Source: Nitrososphaerales archaeon (GTDB lineage Archaea > Thermoproteota > Nitrososphaeria > Nitrososphaerales > Gagatemarchaeaceae). From it: a DNA stretch of 32,278 nt. Below the pieces are notes generated by a model. The model ran no database searches. It was not told the origin of the DNA and worked only from the letters and a program-made list of their open reading frames with translations. Of this stretch, positions 23,701-29,363 are shown in pieces; the stretch's first letter is position 1; every line of letters begins with the position of its first letter. The stretch lies in assembly GCA_014874415.1 (NCBI GenBank), contig JACWAI010000071.1, positions 1 to 32,278 on the forward strand. The letters run 5' to 3'. The position numbers were made by a program, and so were the translations under genes.

Positions 23701-24242
23701 GCTGTGAGGTCTGCTATGACGAGGGAGAACCCGGCCTCCGTCCCTCCGGCGGAGCGCATGGGTCCGGCGTATGAAACGGAGACGTAGTCTGTGTTGTCGT
23801 CGTTCTGCTTGATTTTGACCCCTGAGATTCCTTCCAGTGGGGCCACGGTGACCCCGTCCGTCATCACGGCGAGCCCGGCCCTTACCCCGTAGTTCAGGGC
23901 CTCGTGCCTTTCGAGGGCGCCGAACTTGCCGAGGGCTATCTCCTGCGAAATCGCAAGGGCGGCCCGCTCCTTTGAAGTGCTGTGCAGCAGCTCCCTGAGC
24001 CGGTCGACGAGGCCCTCGAACTGATCGAGACGGAGCATCTGGTTGACCCTGTCAGCCAGGTCGAAGACGGTCTTGCTTTCCACTGTTTCGGTGGGGTCGA
24101 AGCCCTTTGATCTTGCCGTGGTGGCAATCTTCTGCGCTGTCTCGTATTGAGAAAGAATGTCTCTGTAATATGAATCGAGCCTGGAGGGAATGGGGGCCAG
24201 CGTCTTGACGCGCTCCCAGGCAAGGTCGGCAGAGAAAGACAA
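20778..24242 (-). CDS. polC: DNA polymerase D large catalytic subunit (DP2)
   Basis: Polymerising subunit of the archaeal replicative D-family polymerase; the proofreading subunit DP1 is not in the window. The 1154-residue chain is a full DP2 without an intein. The double-psi-barrel active site is DCDGDGDSLLLLLDALLNFS, with the catalytic aspartates at Asp899 and Asp901; the usual Glu after DGD is Gly902. A cysteine cluster (CQKCN, CEVCG, CPRC, CPNCR) lies near residue 660-705, and a second zinc site near the C-terminus has CKSCG and CPTCG. The last residues contain QLELTDFL (1141-1148), a good PIP box for PCNA. The start is TTG at 24242, about 29 bases after a TATA-like box; no ATG is close. 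PolD excludes the Crenarchaeota as the source. Confidence 0.97.
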   Translation of the reverse strand: MSFSADLAWERVKTLAPIPSRLDSYYRDILSQYETAQKIATTARSKGFDPTETVESKTVFDLADRVNQMLRLDQFEGLVDRLRELLHSTSKERAALAISQEIALGKFGALERHEALNYGVRAGLAVMTDGVTVAPLEGISGVKIKQNDDNTDYVSVSYAGPMRSAGGTEAGFSLVIADLTAKKLGLSNYRARQEEIDRFAEELRIYERDVGNFQYKVTDDDIRRAISNLPVEIDGIETDPIEVVVHRNLKRVATDRLRGGALRVLNDGIIGRANKLSKKLASLNITGWEFLAQLKGGTQQTTNETEMAGAHFEEVISGRAVLSMPHSKGGFRLRYGRSMNTGLSTIGIHPAVATLLDYPVVTGTQVKVDMPGKAATIAFVDSIEGPTILTKDGGVIRVSTTAQAEEVHDALAKIIDLGDVLISYGDFLENNKALPPSPYVAEWWVQDFRRAMTGIPGAAEMMAVAGISRERSAELQASSAAIPSAVEAIAISQTLGIPLHPHHTPRFDRVDSSDLAELRKYSLLEGSDVAINANIPQIRWILNTCLIEHRIEGDVAVLRGDPALVFSTLLRLKEPELVVSTEEPEYIKRLSGIQLGRQSTTTIGIRVGRPEKAMVRKLKPPVHTLFPVGYGGGPMRDVFAAARAGRAKIEVVNLLCQKCNQRRMSLQCEVCGEATVRFRSCPRCETTTKDETCPNCRTKTVSYSKMDFDFRSRLEAVRAKIPHNPNKPVKGVRGLTSASKQPEAIEKGIIRSRHDTYVYKDGTLRIDATNEPLTHFRPRDVKADIGTLIRLGYTQDKDGLSLQRDDQILELKPQDVIIPADIGGDLVRMAQCVDDELQSLYGLEPFYNAREPADLLGKLVIGLAPHTSVGVGGRIVGFAATQVCFANPYWHSAKRRDCDGDGDSLLLLLDALLNFSLEYIPAQIGGYMDTPLLIQPVILPSEVDEQAHNFDIASSYPIEFYERTQSAPAAASVADMIERIGTRLESDTQFYGYGYTHPTSALTIKRSRGSYSTLRTLNEKISKQIEVASLIEAVSTREVVESIIKTHLIRDIMGNAKKYATQAFKCKSCGMTMRRPPLSWKCPTCGSEIRGTLTRASVEKYLYIAQRLAREYDVDPYLKSRLDMLQRELDQLFQGHRKADQLELTDFLKPTLAE

Positions 24243-24266
24243 ACCAGAGCGTTGACCCTGGAGAGG

Positions 24267-24275
24267 GAATTAATG
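24267..24275 (-). promoter_or_regulatory. TATA-like box for polC
   Basis: The minus strand reads CATTAATTC in the 40-base gap after the SpoIIM-like gene. It is centred about 29 bases before the TTG start of polC, supporting this unusual start codon. Confidence 0.5.
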
Positions 24276-24282
24276 TCTATCC

Positions 24283-25515
24283 TTAGGTTGCTTCCAGTGC
24301 TTCCAATTGTCTGCGCCTTCGGCGCCTCTTGGCGAACAGGAAATACGCGACGCCCAGGGGGACCCAGAAGAGTATCTCTCCGAGACCTATGAAGAGCCCT
24401 GAGGTCTCGATGAGCCCGGCTACGAGCAAGATCAGTGCGACCCCGCCCATCGATAGGGCGAATTTCGTCGAGCCGCGGTTCAGTCTTCGTGCGAACTCGC
24501 CAGGGGCGACGGTGCGCCATTTGGTGATGGCGAGGAGACCAGCTACGGTGGCGATGGGATAAGCCGATTCTTCGACCCATGTGTGTGGAAACAGGTACAG
24601 CCCGACGAGGACCAGGGACGGAGAGACTGGAGGGTTGTTACCTATGGCTATGACCTGGATCACTCTGCCTGTGTTGTAGTTTGCTATCCCGAATGCCAGC
24701 TGCCCCAGGAAAGGCACCGTCCCGCCCCAGGCGACTTGGATGTTGTTCAGATAGATCGCCCTGAACGCCTGTATGAACGTGGCTCCGGTGACTCCTGATT
24801 TCGTGTTGTTCAGGATGGTGCTGTACACCTGCTCCTCGCCGGGGAAGAAGGGGAGAGTCGCCGCCAGAATCAGGATGGCCTGGCCTATGATGAATACGAG
24901 CAGCGCCAGGGTCCAGAACCGAGTAAAGAAACTCGGGAGCCTAGGTGGCCTCCAGACATACCTGACCCTCCAGGCGTTGAGGGTCTTTTCCACGGCCGAC
25001 GCATCCTCCCTGTCGAACGTTATTGTGATCTTCCGTTTCGGGTCGGAAGCGGTGAACCAGAGGGTCCTGCCGTTCCAGTCGGCCATCCGTATGGATCGCC
25101 ATGGCGCCAGCCAGGACCTCCCTTTGCCGTCCATGTCGGAAGGAAAAGGAGAACGGTCGAGGTTCCGGAGCCCTCGCCATCTGAGCTCGTCATAAAGCAG
25201 AAAAGAAGCAGCCATCCAGATGGCCGCATAGACGTCCAAGACGCCGGAGTTTGTCACGAGGTAGATCGCGACGAGGATGAAAAGCGGCGCAAAGACTGCC
25301 AAGAACAGCAGGGTTCCAGAGCTGATTTCGACGCCGCGGAGCCCTGCGTCGGTTAGGTAGACCACCGTGTTCCTGCCGAGGCCGCGGATGTCCCGTGCCG
25401 TAGGCTGGACCGCGACCTGTCCGGGTTGAGCCGGTTCTCTGACGTCGAAGCCGCAGTTCGCGCAGAAGTTCTGTCCGAGAACCTGTGGGGCGCCGTAGTT
25501 GGGGCAGTAGTTCAT
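24283..25515 (-). CDS. SpoIIM-like membrane protein with degenerate zinc ribbon
   Basis: 410 residues. The N-terminus looks like a zinc ribbon, CPNY..., CANCG (residues 4-21), but the second ligand of the first knuckle is Tyr (CPNY instead of CPNC), leaving three cysteines. Two membrane helices follow (about 65-110), then a soluble PH-like strand region of about 80 residues with WNGRTLWFTASDPKRKITITF. The C-terminal half has about five helices and reads as the stage II sporulation protein M family: AFRAIYLNNIQVAWGGTVPF, LGQLAFGIANYNTGRVI and FPHTWVEESAYPIATVAGLL. The protein ends in a very basic tail (KRRRRRR). It is probably a membrane organiser or transporter-like protein of unknown substrate. 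The neighbour on the same strand has a comparable ribbon-plus-helices design. Confidence 0.82.
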   Translation of the reverse strand: MNYCPNYGAPQVLGQNFCANCGFDVREPAQPGQVAVQPTARDIRGLGRNTVVYLTDAGLRGVEISSGTLLFLAVFAPLFILVAIYLVTNSGVLDVYAAIWMAASFLLYDELRWRGLRNLDRSPFPSDMDGKGRSWLAPWRSIRMADWNGRTLWFTASDPKRKITITFDREDASAVEKTLNAWRVRYVWRPPRLPSFFTRFWTLALLVFIIGQAILILAATLPFFPGEEQVYSTILNNTKSGVTGATFIQAFRAIYLNNIQVAWGGTVPFLGQLAFGIANYNTGRVIQVIAIGNNPPVSPSLVLVGLYLFPHTWVEESAYPIATVAGLLAITKWRTVAPGEFARRLNRGSTKFALSMGGVALILLVAGLIETSGLFIGLGEILFWVPLGVAYFLFAKRRRRRRQLEALEAT

Positions 25516-25602
25516 GGGCTACCCCGGGTTCGCCCTGCTGTGAGCGTCGTAAGCGAAGACAAACGGGAATGGAATGGGCCTTTGGTTCTTATCGCTTTGG
25601 AC

Positions 25603-26184
25603 CTAGGCGGGCTGCTTGGCCCCGCAGCTGGAGCAGAAGGTAGCCGACTGCAACAGTTTGACGCCGCAATTTGCACAGAATTTCATGCCTGGCTCTATCG
25701 CGGCTGACTGGGCCATCGGTGAGTGGCCCGCCTGAACGGGCGCGAGCCTTGCCAGGTTGGAGTAGTAGTAGACCACCAGGAAAATGGGGATCAGCGGGAG
25801 GTAGAAGGACGAGAGGACGCTGCTGACCAAGGTGCTTGCCGAACCGAAGGCCGTGCTGATCGCGCTCACGATGGCGGCTGCGATCCCGATGATTATCCCG
25901 AAGACGATGAACAAAGCGAAGGTCTTCAACCACCTGTGGCCGACGAGCTCCCGGCTCCTGGTCATGCTTCCGCCGATTCCCTGGTTCTCGATCAGAAGGA
26001 CAGGGACCGTCAGGGAGAACATTATCGCCAGAATCACCCCGGGGACGATTAGGGCGATGAAACCGAGTACGACTATGATGCCGACGACCAAGCCCAGAGC
26101 CCACATCATGATCAACTTGGAAGCACCGAACCGGACGGACGTCCCGAGGTTAGGCTGACCCCCTGTAATCTCGTCGGATGCCAT
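25603..26184 (-). CDS. Zinc-ribbon membrane protein, C-terminal part of a frameshifted gene
   Basis: 193 residues from the internal ATG at 26184. Four hydrophobic helices (for example LIMMWALGLVVGIIVVLGFIALIVPG) are separated by a polar loop SMTRSRELVGHRWLKT. The C-terminus is a complete zinc ribbon: CANCG then CSSCG. The design matches archaeal multi-helix proteins whose N-terminal half resembles the open frame directly upstream (26150-26491). If one G is removed from the run of eight at 26193-26200, the two frames join as ...YGGAIKMASDEITGG, giving one 295-residue protein. The G run could also act as a weak ribosome binding site for the ATG. Either a single broken or slippage-prone gene, or two overlapping genes; I favour the first. 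Confidence 0.72.
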   Translation of the reverse strand: MASDEITGGQPNLGTSVRFGASKLIMMWALGLVVGIIVVLGFIALIVPGVILAIMFSLTVPVLLIENQGIGGSMTRSRELVGHRWLKTFALFIVFGIIIGIAAAIVSAISTAFGSASTLVSSVLSSFYLPLIPIFLVVYYYSNLARLAPVQAGHSPMAQSAAIEPGMKFCANCGVKLLQSATFCSSCGAKQPA

Positions 26185-26491
26185 TTTGATCGCCCCCCCC
26201 GTAGAGTATGGGGTAGAAGACGAGGCCTACGATCCCTATAACGGCGACGAGTTCGGCGAATGTTCCGAAGAAACCGGGAGCCCAGTTCAGGACCTGCTGG
26301 GTCGTCGGGTGGAACGGGAGAGTCGGCAGTGTGAAGGCGCGGTACGCCAGGGTGTTGACTAGTCCGATGATTGCCTCGATCACTACGAAGAGGATGAAGT
26401 ACTTCGCGAACTCTCGCCGGTAGAGGTTGAACGTCTTCGAGATGACCTCGCCGATGCCCAGCTCGTTCGTGATTCCCTGCTGCGAGGCCAT
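26150..26491 (-). CDS. N-terminal part of the frameshifted membrane protein
   Basis: 113 residues as read, of which the first 99 look genuine. LGIGEVISKTFNLYRREFAKYF is a typical amphipathic entry sequence of this group of archaeal membrane proteins, followed by helices FILFVVIEAIIGLVNTLAY and LVAVIGIVGLVFYPILYGG. After the G run the reading changes to a non-membrane tail (DQNGIRRDYRGSA) that stops quickly, as expected after a frameshift. A TATA-like CTAAAATAATA (minus, about 26519-26530) lies some 33 bases before the ATG, so the transcript starts here and probably covers the downstream half. Confidence 0.7.
   Translation of the reverse strand: MASQQGITNELGIGEVISKTFNLYRREFAKYFILFVVIEAIIGLVNTLAYRAFTLPTLPFHPTTQQVLNWAPGFFGTFAELVAVIGIVGLVFYPILYGGGDQNGIRRDYRGSA
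26193..26200. repeat. Homopolymer of eight C (G on the coding strand) at a frame break
   Basis: Eight C in a row on the plus strand, bounded by G at 26192 and 26201. Seven would keep the membrane protein in frame. Such runs cause replication slippage, polymerase slippage and sequencing errors. Confidence 0.9.
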
Positions 26492-26518
26492 TGTAATCGA
26501 GGCTTCGACTGTGGCTAC

Positions 26519-26530
26519 ATATTATTTTAG
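26519..26530 (-). promoter_or_regulatory. TATA-like box for the split membrane protein gene
   Basis: The minus strand reads GCTAAAATAATA in the 83-base gap between the C2H2 gene end (26575) and the ATG at 26491. The spacing of about 33 bases gives a leader of only a few bases. Confidence 0.5.
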
Positions 26531-26574
26531 CCTAGGGCGTTTCGAATGGAGTGTTGGGCGGAATATGCGATAAG

Positions 26575-26976
26575 TCAGCGCGCGACTCCGCGCATAAGGT
26601 CGTGCATCCTCAGGTGGTCTTCGTACTGCTCCTGGGATGTGGTCAGGTAGCCGCAGTCAGGACACTGGAGCAGCCCCGGAGGGAGTTTTTCGACGACCTT
26701 CTTTTCTTGGGCGGAGGCGGGCACCGAAGAGTGCACTATGATCGATTCGCCTTTCTCTTCGGTGCGGTATACCGAAGCGTCCTTCCTGCTCGACAGGTAG
26801 GAATCCACCAAAGACCGGATTCTGATGGCCCCTATCGCTGGTCCCGACAGAGTGTCGATCGCCACGTAGTCGCCGTCAAGGAGGGCGACGCCGGAGCCTT
26901 CGAGCCCCTGTGAGATCGCCTCAGCAAGAGCCAGCTTCAACGTCCCGCTCAGCTCAGAACAGTTTACCTTGATCAT
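26575..26976 (-). CDS. C2H2 zinc-finger protein, unknown function
   Basis: 133 residues from the ATG at 26976. The N-terminal 100 residues form an alpha/beta region (VALLDGDYVAIDTLSGPAIG, then IRIRSLVDSYLSS) without a recognisable motif. The C-terminus has a single classical finger, CPDCGYLTTSQEQYEDHLRMH: C-x2-C-x12-H-x3-H. The frame runs ten codons further upstream, but a TATA-like GTTTAATTG (minus, about 27004-27012) lies about 32 bases before the chosen ATG, inside the longer frame, so the shorter start is better. The finger suggests nucleic acid or protein binding. I do not recognise a named family. Confidence 0.75.
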   Translation of the reverse strand: MIKVNCSELSGTLKLALAEAISQGLEGSGVALLDGDYVAIDTLSGPAIGAIRIRSLVDSYLSSRKDASVYRTEEKGESIIVHSSVPASAQEKKVVEKLPPGLLQCPDCGYLTTSQEQYEDHLRMHDLMRGVAR

Positions 26977-27062
26977 TCGTCTCTTGGAAGGATGCATCGC
27001 CGGCAATTAAACGGTGTGAACCCCGGCCAGCAGCTGGGGGGCCCTCCCCAGGTCTTGGATCA

Positions 27063-27287
27063 TCAGTTTGTAGTTGTCAATAGATTGCGGATGTCGATGG
27101 GAACGTCCCCGTCGAAGCCGTGTTCCGTCAGTTCGACACCCAGTTCGATGCCCCACGGATACTCGGAAACCACCAGGCGCGCCAAACCTCTGTCGATTAG
27201 ACCACGAACTTCGTCGATGCGTCCCTCTAATCGTTCTATTGGAATGACATTGTTCCGTAGCCTCATCACCGTCTTTGCGCTTAGCAT
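27063..27287 (-). CDS. Hypothetical protein, 74 residues
   Basis: An acidic protein with a plausible helix (IERLEGRIDEVRGLIDRGLARL) followed by strands (VVSEYPWGIELGVEL). No motif is recognised. The start is ATG at 27287. An ATG at 27266 fits better with a TATA-like CCTATACG (minus, about 27298-27305), which is some 35 bases before it. There is nothing else in this 370-base interval, and the composition looks protein-like, but without relatives I cannot be sure that it is expressed. It is divergent from the ACT-domain gene. Confidence 0.45.
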   Translation of the reverse strand: MLSAKTVMRLRNNVIPIERLEGRIDEVRGLIDRGLARLVVSEYPWGIELGVELTEHGFDGDVPIDIRNLLTTTN

Positions 27288-27376
27288 GCCCTGGTCTCGT
27301 ATAGGAGCTTCTTGGGGCGAGGACGGGAAAAGCCTTATGTCATGATTGCATCAAATCAGGAACAGTTGCCATAATT

Positions 27377-28033
27377 ATGTCGAATTCGCAACATGCTGCC
27401 GACGTCGTGCGGGATGTGATTGAGAGCGACCCGGTGATTCGAAATGGACTTGCACGCGGACTCGTCAATGTGAGGGCGCTCGCCAGGCACATCCAGATTA
27501 CGACGCGACAGGACGTGACGCTCGAGGCTCTGGTCGCCGCGATTAGGCGGTACCCCACCAAAGAAGCGGTCGTAAAAGGCAGGGCCGTGAGCGAACTGAT
27601 TACCAAACTGAGTCTGAAAAGCGAGATCGTCGTCGTAGAGATTCAGAACGGTCCTGAAATCCAGGACCTGCTGGCGAAATTCTCCCAGAAGGTCGACACG
27701 TCCAGGGGGGAGTCCCTGAGCGTTGCTTCAAGCATCAAGGAAATGGTCGTAGTGATCGATTCGACGAACCTCGGCAAGTTGACGGGGATGATACCAAGGA
27801 AGAGCGTCCTGAGCGTCACGCGTGACCTTGCCGAAATCAGCGTGACGATGGCTGAACCGTTCAAGAACACCGTCGGGGCGATGGCGGCCATCACAAATGA
27901 AATTGCGATGGAAGGCATCAATGTCATCGATTACATCCGTGCCGCCCCCGACCTCGAGATAATCGTGGAAGCAAGAGACGCGCTCAGAACCTACAGAGCG
28001 ATGGAAAGGCTGCGCAGCCAGAACCAAGGCTGA
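27377..28033 (+). CDS. ACT-domain protein, probable regulator
   Basis: 218 residues. The N-terminal 70 residues are helical with an HTH-like layout (NVRALARHIQITTRQDVTLEALVAAIRRY). The middle has IVVVEIQNGPEIQDLLAKF and MVVVIDSTNLGKLTGMI. The last 80 residues read as an ACT domain: LAEISVTMAEPFKNTVGAMAAITNEIAMEGINVIDYIRAAPDLEIIVEARD, with the beta-alpha-beta-beta order and the NT/GA turn where amino acids bind. No kinase or dehydrogenase domain is attached, so it is likely a small-molecule-sensing regulator and not an aspartokinase. Similar free-standing ACT proteins occur in several archaeal phyla. It is alone on the plus strand between minus-strand genes; a TATA-like CCTTATG lies about 40 bases upstream. 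Confidence 0.82.
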   Translation: MSNSQHAADVVRDVIESDPVIRNGLARGLVNVRALARHIQITTRQDVTLEALVAAIRRYPTKEAVVKGRAVSELITKLSLKSEIVVVEIQNGPEIQDLLAKFSQKVDTSRGESLSVASSIKEMVVVIDSTNLGKLTGMIPRKSVLSVTRDLAEISVTMAEPFKNTVGAMAAITNEIAMEGINVIDYIRAAPDLEIIVEARDALRTYRAMERLRSQNQG

Positions 28034-28096
28034 CACGGACTACGACAGCGACAGCCCAACCAGCGAACCCTACACTGGGCGATGCCGAGCGGCCGC

Positions 28097-28528
28097 CTAG
28101 TAAAGCCCCAGAAGAGCGTCCAGGGAGATCGAGCCTGCGCCTACGGCTATCAGGACCAGGGCGATGATGAGATAGGTGAAGTCGATCTCGTATGACGGGC
28201 CACTCTGTCCCTTCGGGATGAGCGTCGCCTTCATCTTCGCCATCTTCATGATGACGATCCCCGCCATCTGCACCAGGAACAGGAGCGCCACTATCGGGAC
28301 CAAGAAGCCTATGATCAGGAAAATGCCTCCGAGGACTTCCAGTGCTGTCGCGAGTGGAGCTGCCGGAGCCGGCACGCCCATGCTCTGTATCCACTGCCCT
28401 GCCTGCTTCCAACCTCCGCCGCGGACCTTCATCAGGCCGTGCTGCAGCCAGGCCGCGCCTGCCGCGACCCGGAACACCAAGAGAAGGACTGCTATGTAAG
28501 AGGATGGTAAATCGAGATATCCCGACAT
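28097..28528 (-). CDS. DoxX-family membrane protein
   Basis: 143 residues with four membrane helices. The N-terminal helix carries VFRVAAGAAWLQHGLMKVRGGG, the typical DoxX opening (R...G..F..HG..K). A conserved-looking central segment follows, PLATALEVLGGIFLIIGFLVP, where Glu in the second helix is a family feature. DoxX proteins are linked to thiosulfate:quinone oxidoreductase in Acidianus and to redox or stress functions elsewhere. Here the sulfur island is 11 kb away, so a connection is only a possibility. A TATA-like GATTAATAAACC (minus, about 28559-28570) lies about 37 bases before the ATG. Confidence 0.87.
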   Translation of the reverse strand: MSGYLDLPSSYIAVLLLVFRVAAGAAWLQHGLMKVRGGGWKQAGQWIQSMGVPAPAAPLATALEVLGGIFLIIGFLVPIVALLFLVQMAGIVIMKMAKMKATLIPKGQSGPSYEIDFTYLIIALVLIAVGAGSISLDALLGLY

Positions 28529-28626
28529 CTGAATTGCGTCCCTAGGGGTGAACGGTCTGGTTTATTAATCTGGTAGTAATATCGTATCTACTTGGTTGCG
28601 CTGATTTGACTTGGGTCGGCGATTGC

Positions 28627-28812
28627 CTATTCCTTTTCCAAGGTGACCTTCCGTTTCTCCATGTCCACCTTGACGATCACCACGTCCTTCGGCTTGAACG
28701 GGAACCCGCTGTCCCTAGCCACTTCGACGGGTATGTAGACGAAGAAGTTGTCGTAGGCCTTGTTGGAGGTCTTCCTTCTCAGGTTGACGAAGCGGCCCTT
28801 TCCCTCTAGCAT
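28627..28812 (-). CDS. AbrB/SpoVT-like small protein
   Basis: 61 residues from the ATG at 28812. The sequence GRFVNLRRKTSNKAYDNFFVYIPVEVARDSGFPFKPKDVVIVKVD follows the swapped-hairpin AbrB pattern: a strand, then FVYIPVEVARDSGF (as in VTIPKEVR..LGL), then a second strand VVIVKVD and a basic end. The frame is open 11 codons further to 28845, but those residues do not belong to the fold. AbrB-type proteins bind DNA as dimers, either as global regulators or as antitoxins. No toxin gene lies beside it, so the regulator role is more likely. Confidence 0.75.
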   Translation of the reverse strand: MLEGKGRFVNLRRKTSNKAYDNFFVYIPVEVARDSGFPFKPKDVVIVKVDMEKRKVTLEKE

Positions 28813-28869
28813 TCTGTTATTACCCGCTGTTATCGCAAGGCGCATGCCTTAACAGGATTTTCACATTGT

Positions 28870-29163
28870 GTGAAACTATCGTTTGTTACTATACCAAAAG
28901 CAATACAGGCAGCCATTTGGCACCAAACGCGGGGTAGGACAGCGACAGTCTCGGCCGGTTCCGACGCCGAAGGGTGCGACATCTGTGCGACATTCGGCAA
29001 GGAGTACATAAGGGCCCAGAAGACCGGAGAGTCGGAGAGGGCCGAACTGATCCTGTTGGTGCTAGACGGCCACAAACAGGCGAGGCATTCGCAGCCGCCA
29101 GCGAGGTCTATGGGTATTCCAACAAGACCCGGAACGCCTGACTCCCTGAAATACCACTCCTAA
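28870..29163 (+). CDS. Doubtful hypothetical protein, 97 residues
   Basis: An open frame beginning at GTG with one CxxC (CDICATFG) and a helical middle (EYIRAQKTGESERAELILLVLDGHKQA). The C-terminal third is rich in Pro, Arg and Ser and looks less like protein. A TATA-like TACTATACC at about 28887-28895 lies inside the frame, so a later start would be needed. It precedes a convincing small Cys-rich gene by 21 bases. If it is not real, 28846-29184 is a 340-base gap in which I see only the TATA-like sequence. Confidence 0.35.
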   Translation: MKLSFVTIPKAIQAAIWHQTRGRTATVSAGSDAEGCDICATFGKEYIRAQKTGESERAELILLVLDGHKQARHSQPPARSMGIPTRPGTPDSLKYHS

Positions 29164-29184
29164 CTACATACGAAGTGATTCCAC

Positions 29185-29334
29185 ATGTGCAAGCGTTGTC
29201 ATGATTTCATCGCCGATTCGAAACGACCCGCTGAAATGTCGTTGAAGAAGAGCAGGGGCTGCCGATGCGAGGCGGGATGCTCACACCTGATCGAAGGCGT
29301 CTGTGGCGACTGCGGGCACTATGTTGCAGCTTGA
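29185..29334 (+). CDS. Small Cys-rich zinc-finger-like protein (49 residues)
   Basis: Reading from the ATG at 29185 to the TGA at 29332-29334 gives 49 residues with seven cysteines and several histidines: CKRCH at the N-terminus, then CRCEAGCSH in the middle (about 26-34), and CGDCGH near the end. The paired CxxC/CxC groups and following histidines suit two zinc sites. The middle, SLKKSRGCRC, is basic. It lies 21 bases after a doubtful frame and 29 bases before the end of the convergent hydrolase gene. The Cys density is far above chance for a frame of this length, which is the main argument that it is real. Function is unknown; binding of nucleic acid is a guess. Confidence 0.62.
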   Translation: MCKRCHDFIADSKRPAEMSLKKSRGCRCEAGCSHLIEGVCGDCGHYVAA

Positions 29335-29363
29335 CGCCAATCTTCCCGAGGCCCTCGGCTCGA

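Noticed and set aside
20778-24242. Intein in the DP2 active-site loop
   Set aside because: The loop is continuous and the total length of 1154 residues is normal; no splicing motifs are present.
28097-28528. DoxX as part of a thiosulfate:quinone oxidoreductase in the sulfur island
   Set aside because: It is 11 kb away with its own promoter, and the DoxA partner subunit was not seen.
28627-29163. Toxin-antitoxin pair formed by the AbrB-like gene and the neighbouring frame
   Set aside because: The two are on opposite strands, and the frame at 28870 has no toxin-like motif and may not be a gene.
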